Below are positions 19,197-28,075 of a stretch of DNA of 64,000 nucleotides, in pieces. The notes beneath the pieces were generated by a model. That model searched no databases, was not told the DNA's origin, and saw only the letters and a program-made list of their open reading frames with translations. Position numbers and translations under genes: made by a program. Numbering within the stretch: the first letter of the stretch is position 1; the number at the start of each line of letters is the position of its first letter. The DNA comes from Thalassovita mangrovi (GTDB lineage Bacteria > Pseudomonadota > Alphaproteobacteria > Rhodobacterales > Rhodobacteraceae): positions 124,001 through 188,000 of the forward strand of contig NZ_WWEN01000007.1 of assembly GCF_009857745.1 (NCBI RefSeq). Direction: 5' to 3'.

Positions 19197-20102
19197 TTAG
19201 AGCCGCGTTCCCTTGCTCAGGGGCATCCCGCGCAGGAATATATCGGCATCCTGTGCCGCCTTGCCTGCCCGTTGCAAGCGCAAAAGCTGTACCGCGCCAG
19301 TGCCGCAGGCCACCGTCAGTTGATCGTCCAGCAGCTCGCCCGGCTCGCCCGAACCATCGGCCAGGCGCGAGGCGAGCAGCTTGATGCGCTGACCATCATG
19401 TTCGATGAAGGCACCCGGGAAGGGCGACAGGCCGCGGATCTTGCGGTCGACCTCCTCGGCGGGGGCGGTCCAGTCGATCGCCGCCTCGGCCTTGTCGATC
19501 TTGTGGGCATAGGTCACGCCCTGTTCAGGCTGAACCTCGGGCGTCAGCTCGTCCAGCCGCGCCAGCGCCTCGACGATCAGCTTGGCCCCCATCTCCGATA
19601 GACGGTCGTGCAGCCCGGCGGTGGTTTCCTCCGCCCCGATGGGCGTGGTCTCGCGGAGCAGCACCGGGCCGGTGTCGAGCCCCGCCTCCATCTGCATGAT
19701 GCAGATGCCGGTTTCCGCGTCGCCCGCCATGATCGCGCGATGGATCGGCGCTGCCCCGCGCCAGCGCGGCAGCAGCGAGGCATGGATGTTCAGGCAGCCG
19801 TGTTTCGGGGCATCGAGAATGGCCTGCGGCAGGATCAGCCCATAGGCCACCACGACCGCCACATCGGCGTTGAGATCGGCGAAGGCCACCTGCTCCTCGG
19901 GCGATTTCAGCGACACCGGATGGCGCACCTCCAGCCCCAGTTCCAGCGCGCGGGCGTGGACCGGGGTGGGCCGGTCCTTCTTGCCCCGCCCTGCCGGACG
20001 CGGCGGCTGGCAATAGACCGCGGCCACGTCATGCCCGGCATCGACCAGCGCGTCGAGCACCGGCACGGAAAAATCCGGCGTTCCCATGAAAATCACACGC
20101 AT
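19197..20102 (-). CDS. fmt: Methionyl-tRNA formyltransferase
   Basis: A 301-residue Fmt. [16 protein letters not shown] begins the Rossmann-like domain, and [21 protein letters not shown] carries the catalytic Asn-His and the [11 protein letters not shown] signature; the C-terminal tRNA-binding domain has [10 protein letters not shown]. It formylates initiator Met-tRNA, the reaction whose product peptide deformylase later processes. ATG 20102 is chosen on family N-terminus. It is 18 bases downstream of three tandem deformylase genes. Confidence 0.96.
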   Translation of the reverse strand: MRVIFMGTPDFSVPVLDALVDAGHDVAAVYCQPPRPAGRGKKDRPTPVHARALELGLEVRHPVSLKSPEEQVAFADLNADVAVVVAYGLILPQAILDAPKHGCLNIHASLLPRWRGAAPIHRAIMAGDAETGICIMQMEAGLDTGPVLLRETTPIGAEETTAGLHDRLSEMGAKLIVEALARLDELTPEVQPEQGVTYAHKIDKAEAAIDWTAPAEEVDRKIRGLSPFPGAFIEHDGQRIKLLASRLADGSGEPGELLDDQLTVACGTGAVQLLRLQRAGKAAQDADIFLRGMPLSKGTRL

Positions 20103-20119
20103 GTCCCTGCCCCTTTCGA

Positions 20120-20614
20120 TCAGCGCAGCTTGCGCGCCTTCTTGATCAGCATATCGCGTTTCACCCGGCTCAGATGGTCGAAATACATCTTGCCGTTCAG
20201 ATGGTCGATCTGGTGCTGCACGCTGGTGGCCCAAAGCCCGACGAAATCGCGTTCCTCGACCTCGCCCGCCTCGTTCAGGAAGCGCACCGTCACCGCGCGC
20301 GGGCGGCTGATCGTGGCGTGGACGCCGGGCAGGTTGGGGCTGGCTTCGTCATGATCGCGCAGCTGCACGCTGGCGTGCAGGATTTCGGGGTTCGCCATGC
20401 GCACGGGTTTGCCGCGTTCCTCGCTGGCATCGACCACCGCCAGGCGCTGCATCACGCCGATCTGCACCGCGGCCAGGCCGACGCCGGGCATCGCCTCCAT
20501 CGTGTCGATCATGTCGGTCCAGGTGGCGCGGATATCGTCGGTGATCTCGCTCACCGGCTCGGCGGGGGTCCGCAGCCGCTTGTCGGGCCAGGGCAGGCAT
20601 TTGCGCGCGGTCAT
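20120..20614 (-). CDS. Peptide deformylase-like protein lacking catalytic residues
   Basis: A 164-residue protein aligned over its length with deformylases. Motif 1 is GVGLAAVQ (residues 44-51; Pro replaced by Val). In motif 2 the metal-binding Cys of EGCLS is replaced: the equivalent segment is EASPN at 90-94, so Cys becomes Ser92. Motif 3 is HQIDH at 134-138, where the catalytic Glu of HExxH is Gln135. It therefore should not be a normal deformylase. It overlaps the preceding intact deformylase gene by four bases and is followed by fmt. It could bind the ribosome or formylated peptides without hydrolysis, but that is conjecture. Confidence 0.85.
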   Translation of the reverse strand: MTARKCLPWPDKRLRTPAEPVSEITDDIRATWTDMIDTMEAMPGVGLAAVQIGVMQRLAVVDASEERGKPVRMANPEILHASVQLRDHDEASPNLPGVHATISRPRAVTVRFLNEAGEVEERDFVGLWATSVQHQIDHLNGKMYFDHLSRVKRDMLIKKARKLR

Positions 20615-21111
20615 TTCAGCGTCTCCAGATAAGCCCCTTCGATCCGCGCGCGATCCTCATCCGACAGCCGGTCGAAGATCACCAGACCGTCAAGATGGTC
20701 GTATTCGTGCTGGGCGCATTTCGCCTCGAACCCGGTCAGTTCGCTTTCCTGCACCGCGCCGTCCAGCCCGGTCCAGCGCAGCGTGATCCGTTCGGGCCGC
20801 GTCACCTCGGCAGGGGCGTCAGGGATCGACAGGCAGCCTTCTTCGCCGCTCACCACCTCTTCTGACGACGCGACGATTTCGGGATTGATACAGATGACCG
20901 GCGTCATGTCGCCGTCTTTCCAGCCGCAATCCATCACGAAGACGCGTTTCATCACGCCGACCTGCGGCGCAGCCAGGCCACGCCCCGGCGCGTCATACAT
21001 GGTTTCCAGCATGTCGGTGATCAGATCCGACACATCCTCGCCCGGGGCCACCGGGTCACAGGGCTGCGACAGGCGCGGGTCGGGCCATTTCAGGATCGGC
21101 AGAATGCTCAC
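20611..21111 (-). CDS. def: Peptide deformylase (middle copy of three)
   Basis: A 166-residue deformylase with all three motifs: GRGLAAPQ at 43-50, EGCLS at 91-95 and QHEYDH at 134-139. It should bind Fe or Zn through Cys93, His135 and His139 and remove the formyl group from nascent proteins. It overlaps the upstream copy by four bases (ATGA type) and the degenerate downstream copy by four. Why a second active copy is kept is unclear. Confidence 0.93.
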   Translation of the reverse strand: MSILPILKWPDPRLSQPCDPVAPGEDVSDLITDMLETMYDAPGRGLAAPQVGVMKRVFVMDCGWKDGDMTPVICINPEIVASSEEVVSGEEGCLSIPDAPAEVTRPERITLRWTGLDGAVQESELTGFEAKCAQHEYDHLDGLVIFDRLSDEDRARIEGAYLETLK

Positions 21112-21626
21112 GCCCGGGCCCGTTCCCGTTTCAGCTTCTGCATCTTGCGGGTGATCATCTGACGCTTCAGCGGCTTGAGGTAATCGATGAACAGCTTGCC
21201 ATCCAGGTGGTCGATTTCGTGCTGCACGCAGGTCGCCCAGAGACCGGCGAAGGTTTCGCGCTGTTCATTGCCGTTGCGGTCGATCCACTCGACCGTCACC
21301 TCGGCCGGGCGTTCCACCTCGGCATATTGTTCGGGGATCGACAGGCAGCCTTCCTCGTAGGTGCTCAGCTCGTCCGAGGATTCGATCACCTTCGGATTGA
21401 ACATGATCAGCGGGCGCGGGGTTTCATCCTTTTCCTTGGCGCAATCCAGCACGATCAGCCGGTCCAGCACGCCGATCTGCGGCGCGGCCAGGCCGATGCC
21501 GGGCGCGTCATACATGGTTTCCAGCATATCGTCGGCCAGCACGCGCAACTCGTCCGACAGGTCGGGAACGGCGGCGCAGACCTTTTTCAGGCGCGGATCG
21601 GGATGGATCAGGATAGGACGTTTCAT
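21108..21626 (-). CDS. def: Peptide deformylase (first copy of three)
   Basis: A 172-residue deformylase from ATG 21626 (MKRPILIHPDPRLKKV). Motifs are canonical: GIGLAAPQ near 43-50, EGCLS at 92-96 and QHEIDH at 135-140, with a basic C-terminal helix (KRQMITRKMQKLKR) suited to ribosome contact. This is the likely housekeeping Def. It heads the run def, def, degenerate def, fmt. A much longer in-frame reading upstream of 21626 runs antisense through the aminotransferase gene and is not credible. Confidence 0.96.
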   Translation of the reverse strand: MKRPILIHPDPRLKKVCAAVPDLSDELRVLADDMLETMYDAPGIGLAAPQIGVLDRLIVLDCAKEKDETPRPLIMFNPKVIESSDELSTYEEGCLSIPEQYAEVERPAEVTVEWIDRNGNEQRETFAGLWATCVQHEIDHLDGKLFIDYLKPLKRQMITRKMQKLKRERARA

Positions 21627-21875
21627 GACAGTGGATTTAGGGTATGGCCCCCGCCCCTGCAATGGGCCATTGTTTCGGCAACAGACGGCAGAAAAATGAC
21701 CATACAGGAAAATGTCCCGGTATTGCGCCGACGGACAGCATAATATCCCTGATTTCACGATTGATTTAGATCGCTCTTCCATTTTCCATCCGCTTGTTGG
21801 AATTTTGGTCCAGAAAAGGCGTATTGCCGCTATCCCGGCGCGGACATCCCCGCGAGACATGCAAGGAGACCCAGA

Positions 21876-23045
21876 ATGAGCTTCGACACGATCATCAACC
21901 GTTTTGGCACCCATTCGGCGAAATGGGACAAGATGGAAGATATCTATGGCGTTCCGGCCAAGGACGGCATCCCGATGTGGGTGGCCGACATGGATTTCCG
22001 CGCGCCCGATTGCGTGCAGGACGCCATCGCGAAGATGCATGAACACGGGATCTACGGCTATTACGGCGACGACAACAGCTATCTCGGTGCGATCTGCTGG
22101 TGGATGCGGACCCGCCACGGCTGGGAAGTCGACCCGCAGGCGATCTTCACCACCCACGGGTTGGTCAACGGCACCGCGATGTGCGTCGACACCTTCACCG
22201 AACCGGGCGACGGTATCGTGCTGATGACGCCGGTTTACCACGCCTTCGCCAAGGTGATCCGCGCCAACAACCGCCGCGTCGTCGAATGCGACCTGGCCGT
22301 CGAAAACGGCCGCTACGAGATGGATTTCGACGCCTGGGACCAGCAGCTGGACGGGTCGGAAAAGATGATGATCCTGTGTTCGCCGCACAATCCCGGCGGC
22401 CGGGTCTGGACGCGCGAAGAACTCGAAGGCGTCGCCGCCTTCGCCAAGCGCCACGACCTGATCCTGGTGTCGGATGAAATCCACCACGACCTCGTCTTCC
22501 CCGGCACCAAGCACATCCCGATGGCGCTGATCGACGGCATTTCCGACCGGCTGATCATGATGAGCGCCACCACCAAGACCTTCAACATCGCCGGCAGCCA
22601 TTCGGGCAACGTGATCATCCACGACCCCGACCTGCGCGCCAAGTTCGCCGCCAGGATGGCAGCGCTCGGCATGTCGCCCAATTCCTTCGGGCTGCACATG
22701 GCCGAAGCCGCCTATTCCCCCGAAGGCGCGGCCTGGCTCGACGATCTGATCGCCTATATCGACGGCAACCGGCAGGTCTTCGATACCGGCATCAACGCGA
22801 TCCCGGGCCTTTCCTCGATGCCGCTGCAAGCGACCTACCTGGCCTGGGTCGATTTTTCCGGCACCGGCATGACGCGGGAAGAATTCACCAAAAGGGTCGA
22901 ACAGGACGCGAAGATCGCCGTCAACCACGGGCCGAGCTTCGGGTCGGGCGGCGACAGCTTCCTGCGCTTCAACCTCGCCACGCCGCGCAGCACCGTGGAA
23001 CAGGCGGTGGAGCGGATGCAGGCGGCCTTCGCCGACCTGCAATAA
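21876..23045 (+). CDS. patB: PatB/MalY-type C-S lyase aminotransferase
   Basis: A 389-residue class I/II PLP enzyme of the MalY/PatB family. SPHNPGGRVWT near residue 168 and LVSDEIHHDLVFPG near residue 201 are family blocks, and the PLP-binding Lys lies in SATTKTFNIAGSHSG near residue 233. Such enzymes cleave cystathionine or other cysteine conjugates to pyruvate, ammonia and a thiol. ATG 21876 follows AAGGAG. A TTGAT-N4-ATC sequence at 21758-21771 resembles half an FnrL site but matches poorly. Confidence 0.88.
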   Translation: MSFDTIINRFGTHSAKWDKMEDIYGVPAKDGIPMWVADMDFRAPDCVQDAIAKMHEHGIYGYYGDDNSYLGAICWWMRTRHGWEVDPQAIFTTHGLVNGTAMCVDTFTEPGDGIVLMTPVYHAFAKVIRANNRRVVECDLAVENGRYEMDFDAWDQQLDGSEKMMILCSPHNPGGRVWTREELEGVAAFAKRHDLILVSDEIHHDLVFPGTKHIPMALIDGISDRLIMMSATTKTFNIAGSHSGNVIIHDPDLRAKFAARMAALGMSPNSFGLHMAEAAYSPEGAAWLDDLIAYIDGNRQVFDTGINAIPGLSSMPLQATYLAWVDFSGTGMTREEFTKRVEQDAKIAVNHGPSFGSGGDSFLRFNLATPRSTVEQAVERMQAAFADLQ

Positions 23046-23048
23046 GGA

Positions 23049-23411
23049 TCACAAGGGCAAATCCGAGGGGAGCGGCAGGGCGATCCTGTCGCCCTTTTCG
23101 GGCGCGAAATCCTGCGGCGGGCGATCCTGGATCGCCGTCAGCCGCTTGAATTCATAGATCATCCGGCCGTCTTCTTCGCCCGAGGCGATGATCAGGCACT
23201 GATACAGGTGCTGACCGCGATCATAGAGGTCGACGAAGCCGCGCAGATGCGGCGCGTTTTCGGCATCGAGGGCAAAGCCGCCTTCCCAGAAGCTGATCAC
23301 GCGGTAGGTCTTGCCATCCGCTTCGACCAGCATCCGGCCATTGCGCTTGCGGTCGCGCTGGCGCGCGGCTTCCAGTCCGGCCAGGACTTCCTTGGGCAGA
23401 AATGTCGGCAT
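23049..23411 (-). CDS. Conserved hypothetical protein
   Basis: A 120-residue, probably cytoplasmic protein with no membrane segment. A central SFWEGGFALDAENAPHLRGFVD (residues 40-61) and YDRGQHLYQCLIIAS look like an all-beta PilZ-sized domain, but no diagnostic RxxxR or DxSxxG motif is seen, so no family is assigned. It follows cobM at 97 bases on the same strand and converges with patB. Confidence 0.7.
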   Translation of the reverse strand: MPTFLPKEVLAGLEAARQRDRKRNGRMLVEADGKTYRVISFWEGGFALDAENAPHLRGFVDLYDRGQHLYQCLIIASGEEDGRMIYEFKRLTAIQDRPPQDFAPEKGDRIALPLPSDLPL

Positions 23412-23507
23412 CTTACGCCTCCCTCGCTGATGCCCCCATCATGCGGGATTCGTGCCAAGGAGGGAACTCGGGGCCGAATGGGCGGGGATTCTTTCCCCGC
23501 CACTGTG

Positions 23508-24278
23508 TCATTTTCCAGACGCTTTCGGGCGCAGCACATGCGGCATGGCGGGATCGTACAGCGCCGAATCCTTGAAGTCGCGCACATCGCCAAGCACCGG
23601 CCCGACAAGAATCAGCGCCGTACGGGTGATCTTTTCCACCCGCACCTTGGCGTGGATATCGCTGAGCGTACCGCGGATGAATATCTGGTCCGGCCAGCCG
23701 ACGCGATAGGCCACCACCACCGGGCAATCCGCGCCGTAATGGGGGCTCAGCTGCCGCTCGATCTCACGCAGGTTCCGTACGCCGAGGTGAATCGCCAGGG
23801 TCGCGCCGGTGCGGGCGAAATTTTCCAGCGTTTCGCCCGACGGCATGGCGGTGGATTTCATCGACACCCGGGTCAGCACGATCGACTGCGCCAGTTCCGG
23901 CACGGTCAGTTCCTGACCCAGGGCGGCGGCGGCGGCGGCGTAGGCGGGCACGCCGGGGATGATTTCATAGGGAATATCATCGGCCCGCAGCCGCCGGATC
24001 TGTTCGGCGATCGCGCCGTAAAGCGATGGATCGCCCGAATGCACCCGCGCCACGTCCTGCCCTTTCGCATGGGCCGCCTTGATCTCCGCATGGGTGTCGT
24101 CCAGCGTCATCGGCGCGGTGTCCATCACCCTCGCCCCTTCCGGCGCGCAGGCCACCACCTCGGGCGGCACCAGCGACCCGGCGTAAAGGCAGACCGGGCA
24201 TTCGCCGATCACCCGCTCGGCCTTCTTGGTCAGCAGTTCGGGATCGCCCGGCCCCGCGCCGATGAAATAAACCGTCAT
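23508..24278 (-). CDS. cobM: Precorrin-4 C11-methyltransferase
   Basis: A 256-residue SAM-dependent tetrapyrrole methylase. MTVYFIGAGPGDPELLTKKA is the family N-terminus, and VARVHSGDPSLYGAI near residue 82 and EIIPGVPAYAAAAAALG near 104 are CobM blocks. It methylates C-11 of precorrin-4 to give precorrin-5 in the aerobic route. ATG 24278 gives the normal N-terminus. It is 34 bases downstream of the CbiG-CobJ fusion gene and is the last cob gene of the minus-strand operon here. Confidence 0.95.
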   Translation of the reverse strand: MTVYFIGAGPGDPELLTKKAERVIGECPVCLYAGSLVPPEVVACAPEGARVMDTAPMTLDDTHAEIKAAHAKGQDVARVHSGDPSLYGAIAEQIRRLRADDIPYEIIPGVPAYAAAAAALGQELTVPELAQSIVLTRVSMKSTAMPSGETLENFARTGATLAIHLGVRNLREIERQLSPHYGADCPVVVAYRVGWPDQIFIRGTLSDIHAKVRVEKITRTALILVGPVLGDVRDFKDSALYDPAMPHVLRPKASGK

Positions 24279-24312
24279 GCCTGTGCTTCCCTTTTCCCTG
24301 CCCGATAAATCT

Positions 24313-26112
24313 TCACTGCGCGCCGCCCGCCGCCAGATCGCCGTCGATCTTGCGGGCATAGCCGCGCGGCGTGAACATGCGCGGGCCCTCGCCCAGCTGC
24401 GCCAGCCGCGAATTGCTCGACCCCACCAGAACCACGGTCAGCATGTCGACCTCGTCGACCTGCAACTGGTCCAGCCGCCGGTAGCGCACATGTTCCTCAG
24501 GCCGCCCCAGCGAGGAGGCCAGCATCACCGGCGTGTCCGCCGGGCGGTGCTGCAGCAGGATATCGCGCGCCTCGGCCAGCAGGGTGCGGCGCGTCTTGGA
24601 CACCGGGTTATAGAAGGCGATGACGAAATCGCCCTCCGCCGCTGCCTTCAGCCGCCGCAGGATGTCGTCGCGCGGGGTCAGCAGGTCGCTGAGCGAAATG
24701 GTGCAGAAATCGTGACCCAAGGGCGCCCCCGCCCGCGCCGCCGCGCCCTGCAGCGCCGAAACGCCGGGGGAACAGATCACCTCGATCCGGTGCGCCGCGT
24801 CGCTGACCCCGTGCTCATCCGGCCCGCGATCCAGCAGTTCGAACACCAAGGCCCCCATCGCGTAGATCCCCGCATCGCCGGAACAGACCAGCGCCACGTT
24901 GTGCCCCTTGGCCGCGCGTTCCAAAGCGTAGCGGCAGCGTGCCTCTTCCCCGCCCAGCGGGAAATCCGACCGCGCCTTGCCAGCGGCCAGCGGCCCCAGC
25001 AGGTCGATATAAAGCCCGTAGCCCACCAGTTCCTCGGCCTCGGCAATGAGCTTCGACACTTCCGGCGTGCGCCAGGATGCCTGCCCAGGCCCGATACCCA
25101 CCACGCTCAACCGCCCGCGCGCCCGGCCCGGCAGGTCGGTGATCGGCGCTTGCGTCCGCCCCAGGGCGCAGGTGCAATTGGCGGTCTTCTGCTTCTCGAC
25201 CACCAATGCGCCGCCACAGGCCAGCGCCGCCCCTTCGCTGACACCGTGGCAGCCAACCTCGGCAAAGACCACATCGGACGGGTTCGGCACCTCCTGCGTC
25301 TCCAGCTCGGCGGCGGTGAACAGCCGCAGTGGCACGCCCAGCCGCCGCGCCACCTCGTTCATTGCAGGCTCATCCGCCTTCAGGTCGATCGAGGCGACAC
25401 AGCCCACCGCCCCCGGCGCGATCCCGGCCTTGTCCAGAACCTCGCCGACCAGCGCCCACATCTCCTCCGGATCGGCATTGCGGGCACAGCCCAGCCCCAG
25501 CACATGGCGCTGCGGGTGATAGACCAGCCGTTCTTCGCCCGCGTCCTCGGGCGCCTCGCTGACCACCAGTTCCACCGCGCCGCCAGTCTCCTCGATCCCG
25601 AAAATATTCTCGCCCACGACAGACACGCCTGCCCCCGACAGCAAGGCCGCCATCGCCGCCTTGGCATCCTGTGGGTTGGCCAGCCGATAGCCCAGCGGCG
25701 GTTCGTCCAGCGCCACGCCCATCGCCACATCGCCTGCCGTGGTCACCGCCGCAACGGCCCCCAATGCCCCGGCAATCTCCTTCGCCAGCCGGTTCGCCCC
25801 GCGATGCCCGCCCAGAAGCGGCACCACCACCGATCCGTCATCGGAGACCGACAACACCGGCGGCTCGGCCCGCTTGTCGCCCAGCAAGGGAGCGACGGCC
25901 CGGATCAGTATGCCGGACGCGCAAACCCCCACCACCGGCACCCCGGCGGCGAACAGGTCGCGCACATGATCCAAGGCGTTGGGGAAAAACGCATCCGCTT
26001 CGACCACGCGCCCCTCGCGCCCGTGCATCTCCGCCCCCAAGGCCTGCGCCAGCTTGCGCGCGGTCGCTTCTCCCGACGCGCTCAGCGCCAGAACAACGGG
26101 TTTCACAGCCAT
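24313..26112 (-). CDS. cobJ: CbiG/CobE - CobJ fusion: precorrin-3B C17-methyltransferase
   Basis: A 599-residue fusion. Residues about 1-320 form a CbiG-like part with GVCASGILIRAVAPLL near 62-77, GGHRGANRLAKEIA near 102-115 and a C-terminal CobE-like domain (LGCARNADPEE then SIDLKADEPA). Residues about 335-590 are a tetrapyrrole methylase (RLSVVGIGPGQASWRTPEV, then VALVCSGDAGIYAMG and ICSPGVSALQGAAA). CobJ methylates C-17 with ring contraction. CbiG opens the delta-lactone in the anaerobic route, so its presence in a CobN-type operon more likely provides the CobE role. It overlaps cobI by ten bases. Confidence 0.92.
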   Translation of the reverse strand: MAVKPVVLALSASGEATARKLAQALGAEMHGREGRVVEADAFFPNALDHVRDLFAAGVPVVGVCASGILIRAVAPLLGDKRAEPPVLSVSDDGSVVVPLLGGHRGANRLAKEIAGALGAVAAVTTAGDVAMGVALDEPPLGYRLANPQDAKAAMAALLSGAGVSVVGENIFGIEETGGAVELVVSEAPEDAGEERLVYHPQRHVLGLGCARNADPEEMWALVGEVLDKAGIAPGAVGCVASIDLKADEPAMNEVARRLGVPLRLFTAAELETQEVPNPSDVVFAEVGCHGVSEGAALACGGALVVEKQKTANCTCALGRTQAPITDLPGRARGRLSVVGIGPGQASWRTPEVSKLIAEAEELVGYGLYIDLLGPLAAGKARSDFPLGGEEARCRYALERAAKGHNVALVCSGDAGIYAMGALVFELLDRGPDEHGVSDAAHRIEVICSPGVSALQGAAARAGAPLGHDFCTISLSDLLTPRDDILRRLKAAAEGDFVIAFYNPVSKTRRTLLAEARDILLQHRPADTPVMLASSLGRPEEHVRYRRLDQLQVDEVDMLTVVLVGSSNSRLAQLGEGPRMFTPRGYARKIDGDLAAGGAQ

Positions 26113-26804
26113 GGATCGGCCCCCTTCGTCAGTAGGATCATCGAAAAATACGGCGCCTTTTCAGGCGCCTCGGAGAGCGGGCAGATGCGTTCCCCGGGCA
26201 GGCTGGCGCGTTCGACGTAAACCGCCCTGTCGCTCAGCCCCAAGCCGTCGATCACGCCGCGGATCTTCGCCAGGTGCCGCCCCACCTTCATCACGACAAC
26301 GCTTTCCGCCCCCTCGATCCGGTCGCGCAGCTCGGCCTCGGGCAAGGGCCCCGGCAGCACCGTCAGCCGCTCGTTGCGCGCCGCCAAGGGCAGCCCGGCC
26401 CGCCCCGCGCAGGCGGTGATGCTGGTCACGCCCGGCACCACCTCGACCTCGAACCGGTCGGCCAGCCGGGCGTAGAGATACATGAAGGAACCGTAGAAAA
26501 ACGGATCGCCCTCGCAGAGGCAGATCACGTCCTCGCCCGCCTCCAGCGCTTCGGCGATCCGCTTGGCACCCGCGTCATAGGCCGCCTGCGCCGGGCCGCG
26601 TTCCACCGTCATCGGCACGTCCATGACAATCTCGCGCGCCCCTTCCGGGATCGCGGCGGCGGCGATGGCACGGGCGAAACTGTCCGACCCGGCCAGCGCC
26701 GGATAGGCCACCACGCGGGCGGTTGAGATCAGCCGATGCGCCTTCAGCGTCATCAGCTCGGGGTCCCCCGGCCCCAGTCCCACACCGTACAGCTTACCGG
26801 CCAT
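26103..26804 (-). CDS. cobI: Precorrin-2 C20-methyltransferase
   Basis: A 233-residue methylase starting MAGKLYGVGLGPGDPELMTL, with ICLCEGDPFFYGSFMYLYARL near residue 93 and VVPGVTSITACAGRAGLPL near 121, all typical of CobI/CbiL. It adds the C-20 methyl to precorrin-2 using SAM. It overlaps the fusion gene downstream and is preceded, about 11 bases upstream of the ATG, by copy A of the dispersed intergenic motif. Confidence 0.95.
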   Translation of the reverse strand: MAGKLYGVGLGPGDPELMTLKAHRLISTARVVAYPALAGSDSFARAIAAAAIPEGAREIVMDVPMTVERGPAQAAYDAGAKRIAEALEAGEDVICLCEGDPFFYGSFMYLYARLADRFEVEVVPGVTSITACAGRAGLPLAARNERLTVLPGPLPEAELRDRIEGAESVVVMKVGRHLAKIRGVIDGLGLSDRAVYVERASLPGERICPLSEAPEKAPYFSMILLTKGADPWL

Positions 26805-26814
26805 ATCCAGCCCC

Positions 26815-26840
26815 CAGCTTCTTCTTGGTCCAAATACTCC
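26815..26840 (-). repeat. Dispersed intergenic motif, copy A
   Basis: Read on the minus strand this is GGAGTATTTGGACCAAGAAG followed by AAGCTG. Two other copies occur at 55939-55964 and 62546-62568 with the common core GAGTATTT-GG-CCAAGAAGAA. Here it fills most of the gap between the cobL stop and the cobI start and includes a purine-rich AAGAAG that could aid translation initiation. Confidence 0.75.
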
Positions 26841-26870
26841 CGCCGGAGGCGTCCTGCCCTCGCAACCCGC

Positions 26871-28073
26871 TCATCGCTTGATCAGGCTCCACTGCGTCAC
26901 CGGCATCAGCGGCCGCCAGCCGGTCAGCCCGCCCACCGGTTCCGCCCGCTGCACCTGGATCTTCACCAGTTGCCCGCCATGTTCGCGATGCAGCGCCACC
27001 AGCACCGCCTCGCTTTCCAGCGTCACCGCGTTGGCCACCAGCCGCCCCAGCGGGCGCAGCGCCGCCCAGGCCGCCTCGAACACCTCGCGGCTCAGCCCGC
27101 CGCCGATGAACACCGCGTCGGGCGCGTCCAGCCCGAACAGCGCCTCGGGCACCCGCCCGTCGATCAGCTGCAGCTTCGGCGTGCCAAGTGCCAGCGCATT
27201 GGCCGCCGCCATCGCCCGGCGGTCGGCGCGCGGTTCGATCCCGATGGCGCGGGCGTAGCGCGCGCCGCGCATCCATTCCACCGCCACCGATCCGCAGCCG
27301 GTTCCGATATCCCACAGCAGCGCCCCGCGCATCGGCATCAGCTTGGCCAGCGTCGCCGCGCGCACCTCCTGCTTGGTCATGGTGCCGTCATGCTGGAACA
27401 GATCGTCGGCCAGCCCCGGCACCCGCGGCAACAGCGCGGCATCGGGCGCGGCGATGCAATCGACCGCCAGGGTGTTGAAATCCGGCACCGTATGGTCCCA
27501 GCTTTCCGCCACGCCATCAAACCGCGCCTCGTCCGGCCCGCCCATATTGGCGAGCACCGTCATTTTCGACCGACCGAAACCGCGCTCGGTCAGGAACGCC
27601 GCGATCTGGCCGGGCGTTTCAGCCCCGGTGGTCAGGATCAGCAGCCGCGCATCGGGCTGGATGAAGGCGATCATCTGCTCGACCGGGCGGCCATGCACGG
27701 TCAGCGTTTCGACATCCGCCAGGCTCCACCCCATCCGGGCGGCGGCCAGTTGGAACGCCGACAGTTGCGGGTGATAGGTGATCTCGGCCGGGTCGATCGA
27801 CCGGCCGATCCGGGCGCCCACCGAAAACCACAGCGGATCGCCGGTCGCCAGCACCACCACGCGCCGCCCCTTCATGGATTTCAGCATCTCGATCAGCGCG
27901 TCGAAGGGCGAGGGCCAAGCGACCCGTTCGGCGCTGACCGCGCCCGACAGGTCGTGATGCCGGTCGCCGCCGACGATCACCTCTGCCGCCTCGACCACCG
28001 CGCGGGTGGCGGGCAGCAGCCCGTCCAGCCCGTCCTCGCCGATGCCGACGATATGCAACCAGGGTTCAGCCAT
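26871..28073 (-). CDS. cobL: Precorrin-6Y C5,15-methyltransferase (decarboxylating)
   Basis: A 400-residue two-domain CobL. The N-terminal methylase starts WLHIVGIGEDGLDGLLPATR and has VVLATGDPLWFSVGARIGR near residue 76; the C-terminal domain has the Rossmann motif LLWDIGTGCGSVAVEW near 254. Together they methylate C-5 and C-15 and decarboxylate the C-12 acetate side chain. Start ATG at 28073, two bases after the cobH stop; a longer in-frame reading is not supported. Confidence 0.95.
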   Translation of the reverse strand: MAEPWLHIVGIGEDGLDGLLPATRAVVEAAEVIVGGDRHHDLSGAVSAERVAWPSPFDALIEMLKSMKGRRVVVLATGDPLWFSVGARIGRSIDPAEITYHPQLSAFQLAAARMGWSLADVETLTVHGRPVEQMIAFIQPDARLLILTTGAETPGQIAAFLTERGFGRSKMTVLANMGGPDEARFDGVAESWDHTVPDFNTLAVDCIAAPDAALLPRVPGLADDLFQHDGTMTKQEVRAATLAKLMPMRGALLWDIGTGCGSVAVEWMRGARYARAIGIEPRADRRAMAAANALALGTPKLQLIDGRVPEALFGLDAPDAVFIGGGLSREVFEAAWAALRPLGRLVANAVTLESEAVLVALHREHGGQLVKIQVQRAEPVGGLTGWRPLMPVTQWSLIKR

Positions 28074-28075
28074 GT

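Noticed and set aside
21758-21771. FnrL-type box upstream of patB
   Set aside because: TTGATTTAGATCGC matches only eight of ten conserved positions and lacks symmetry in the second half.
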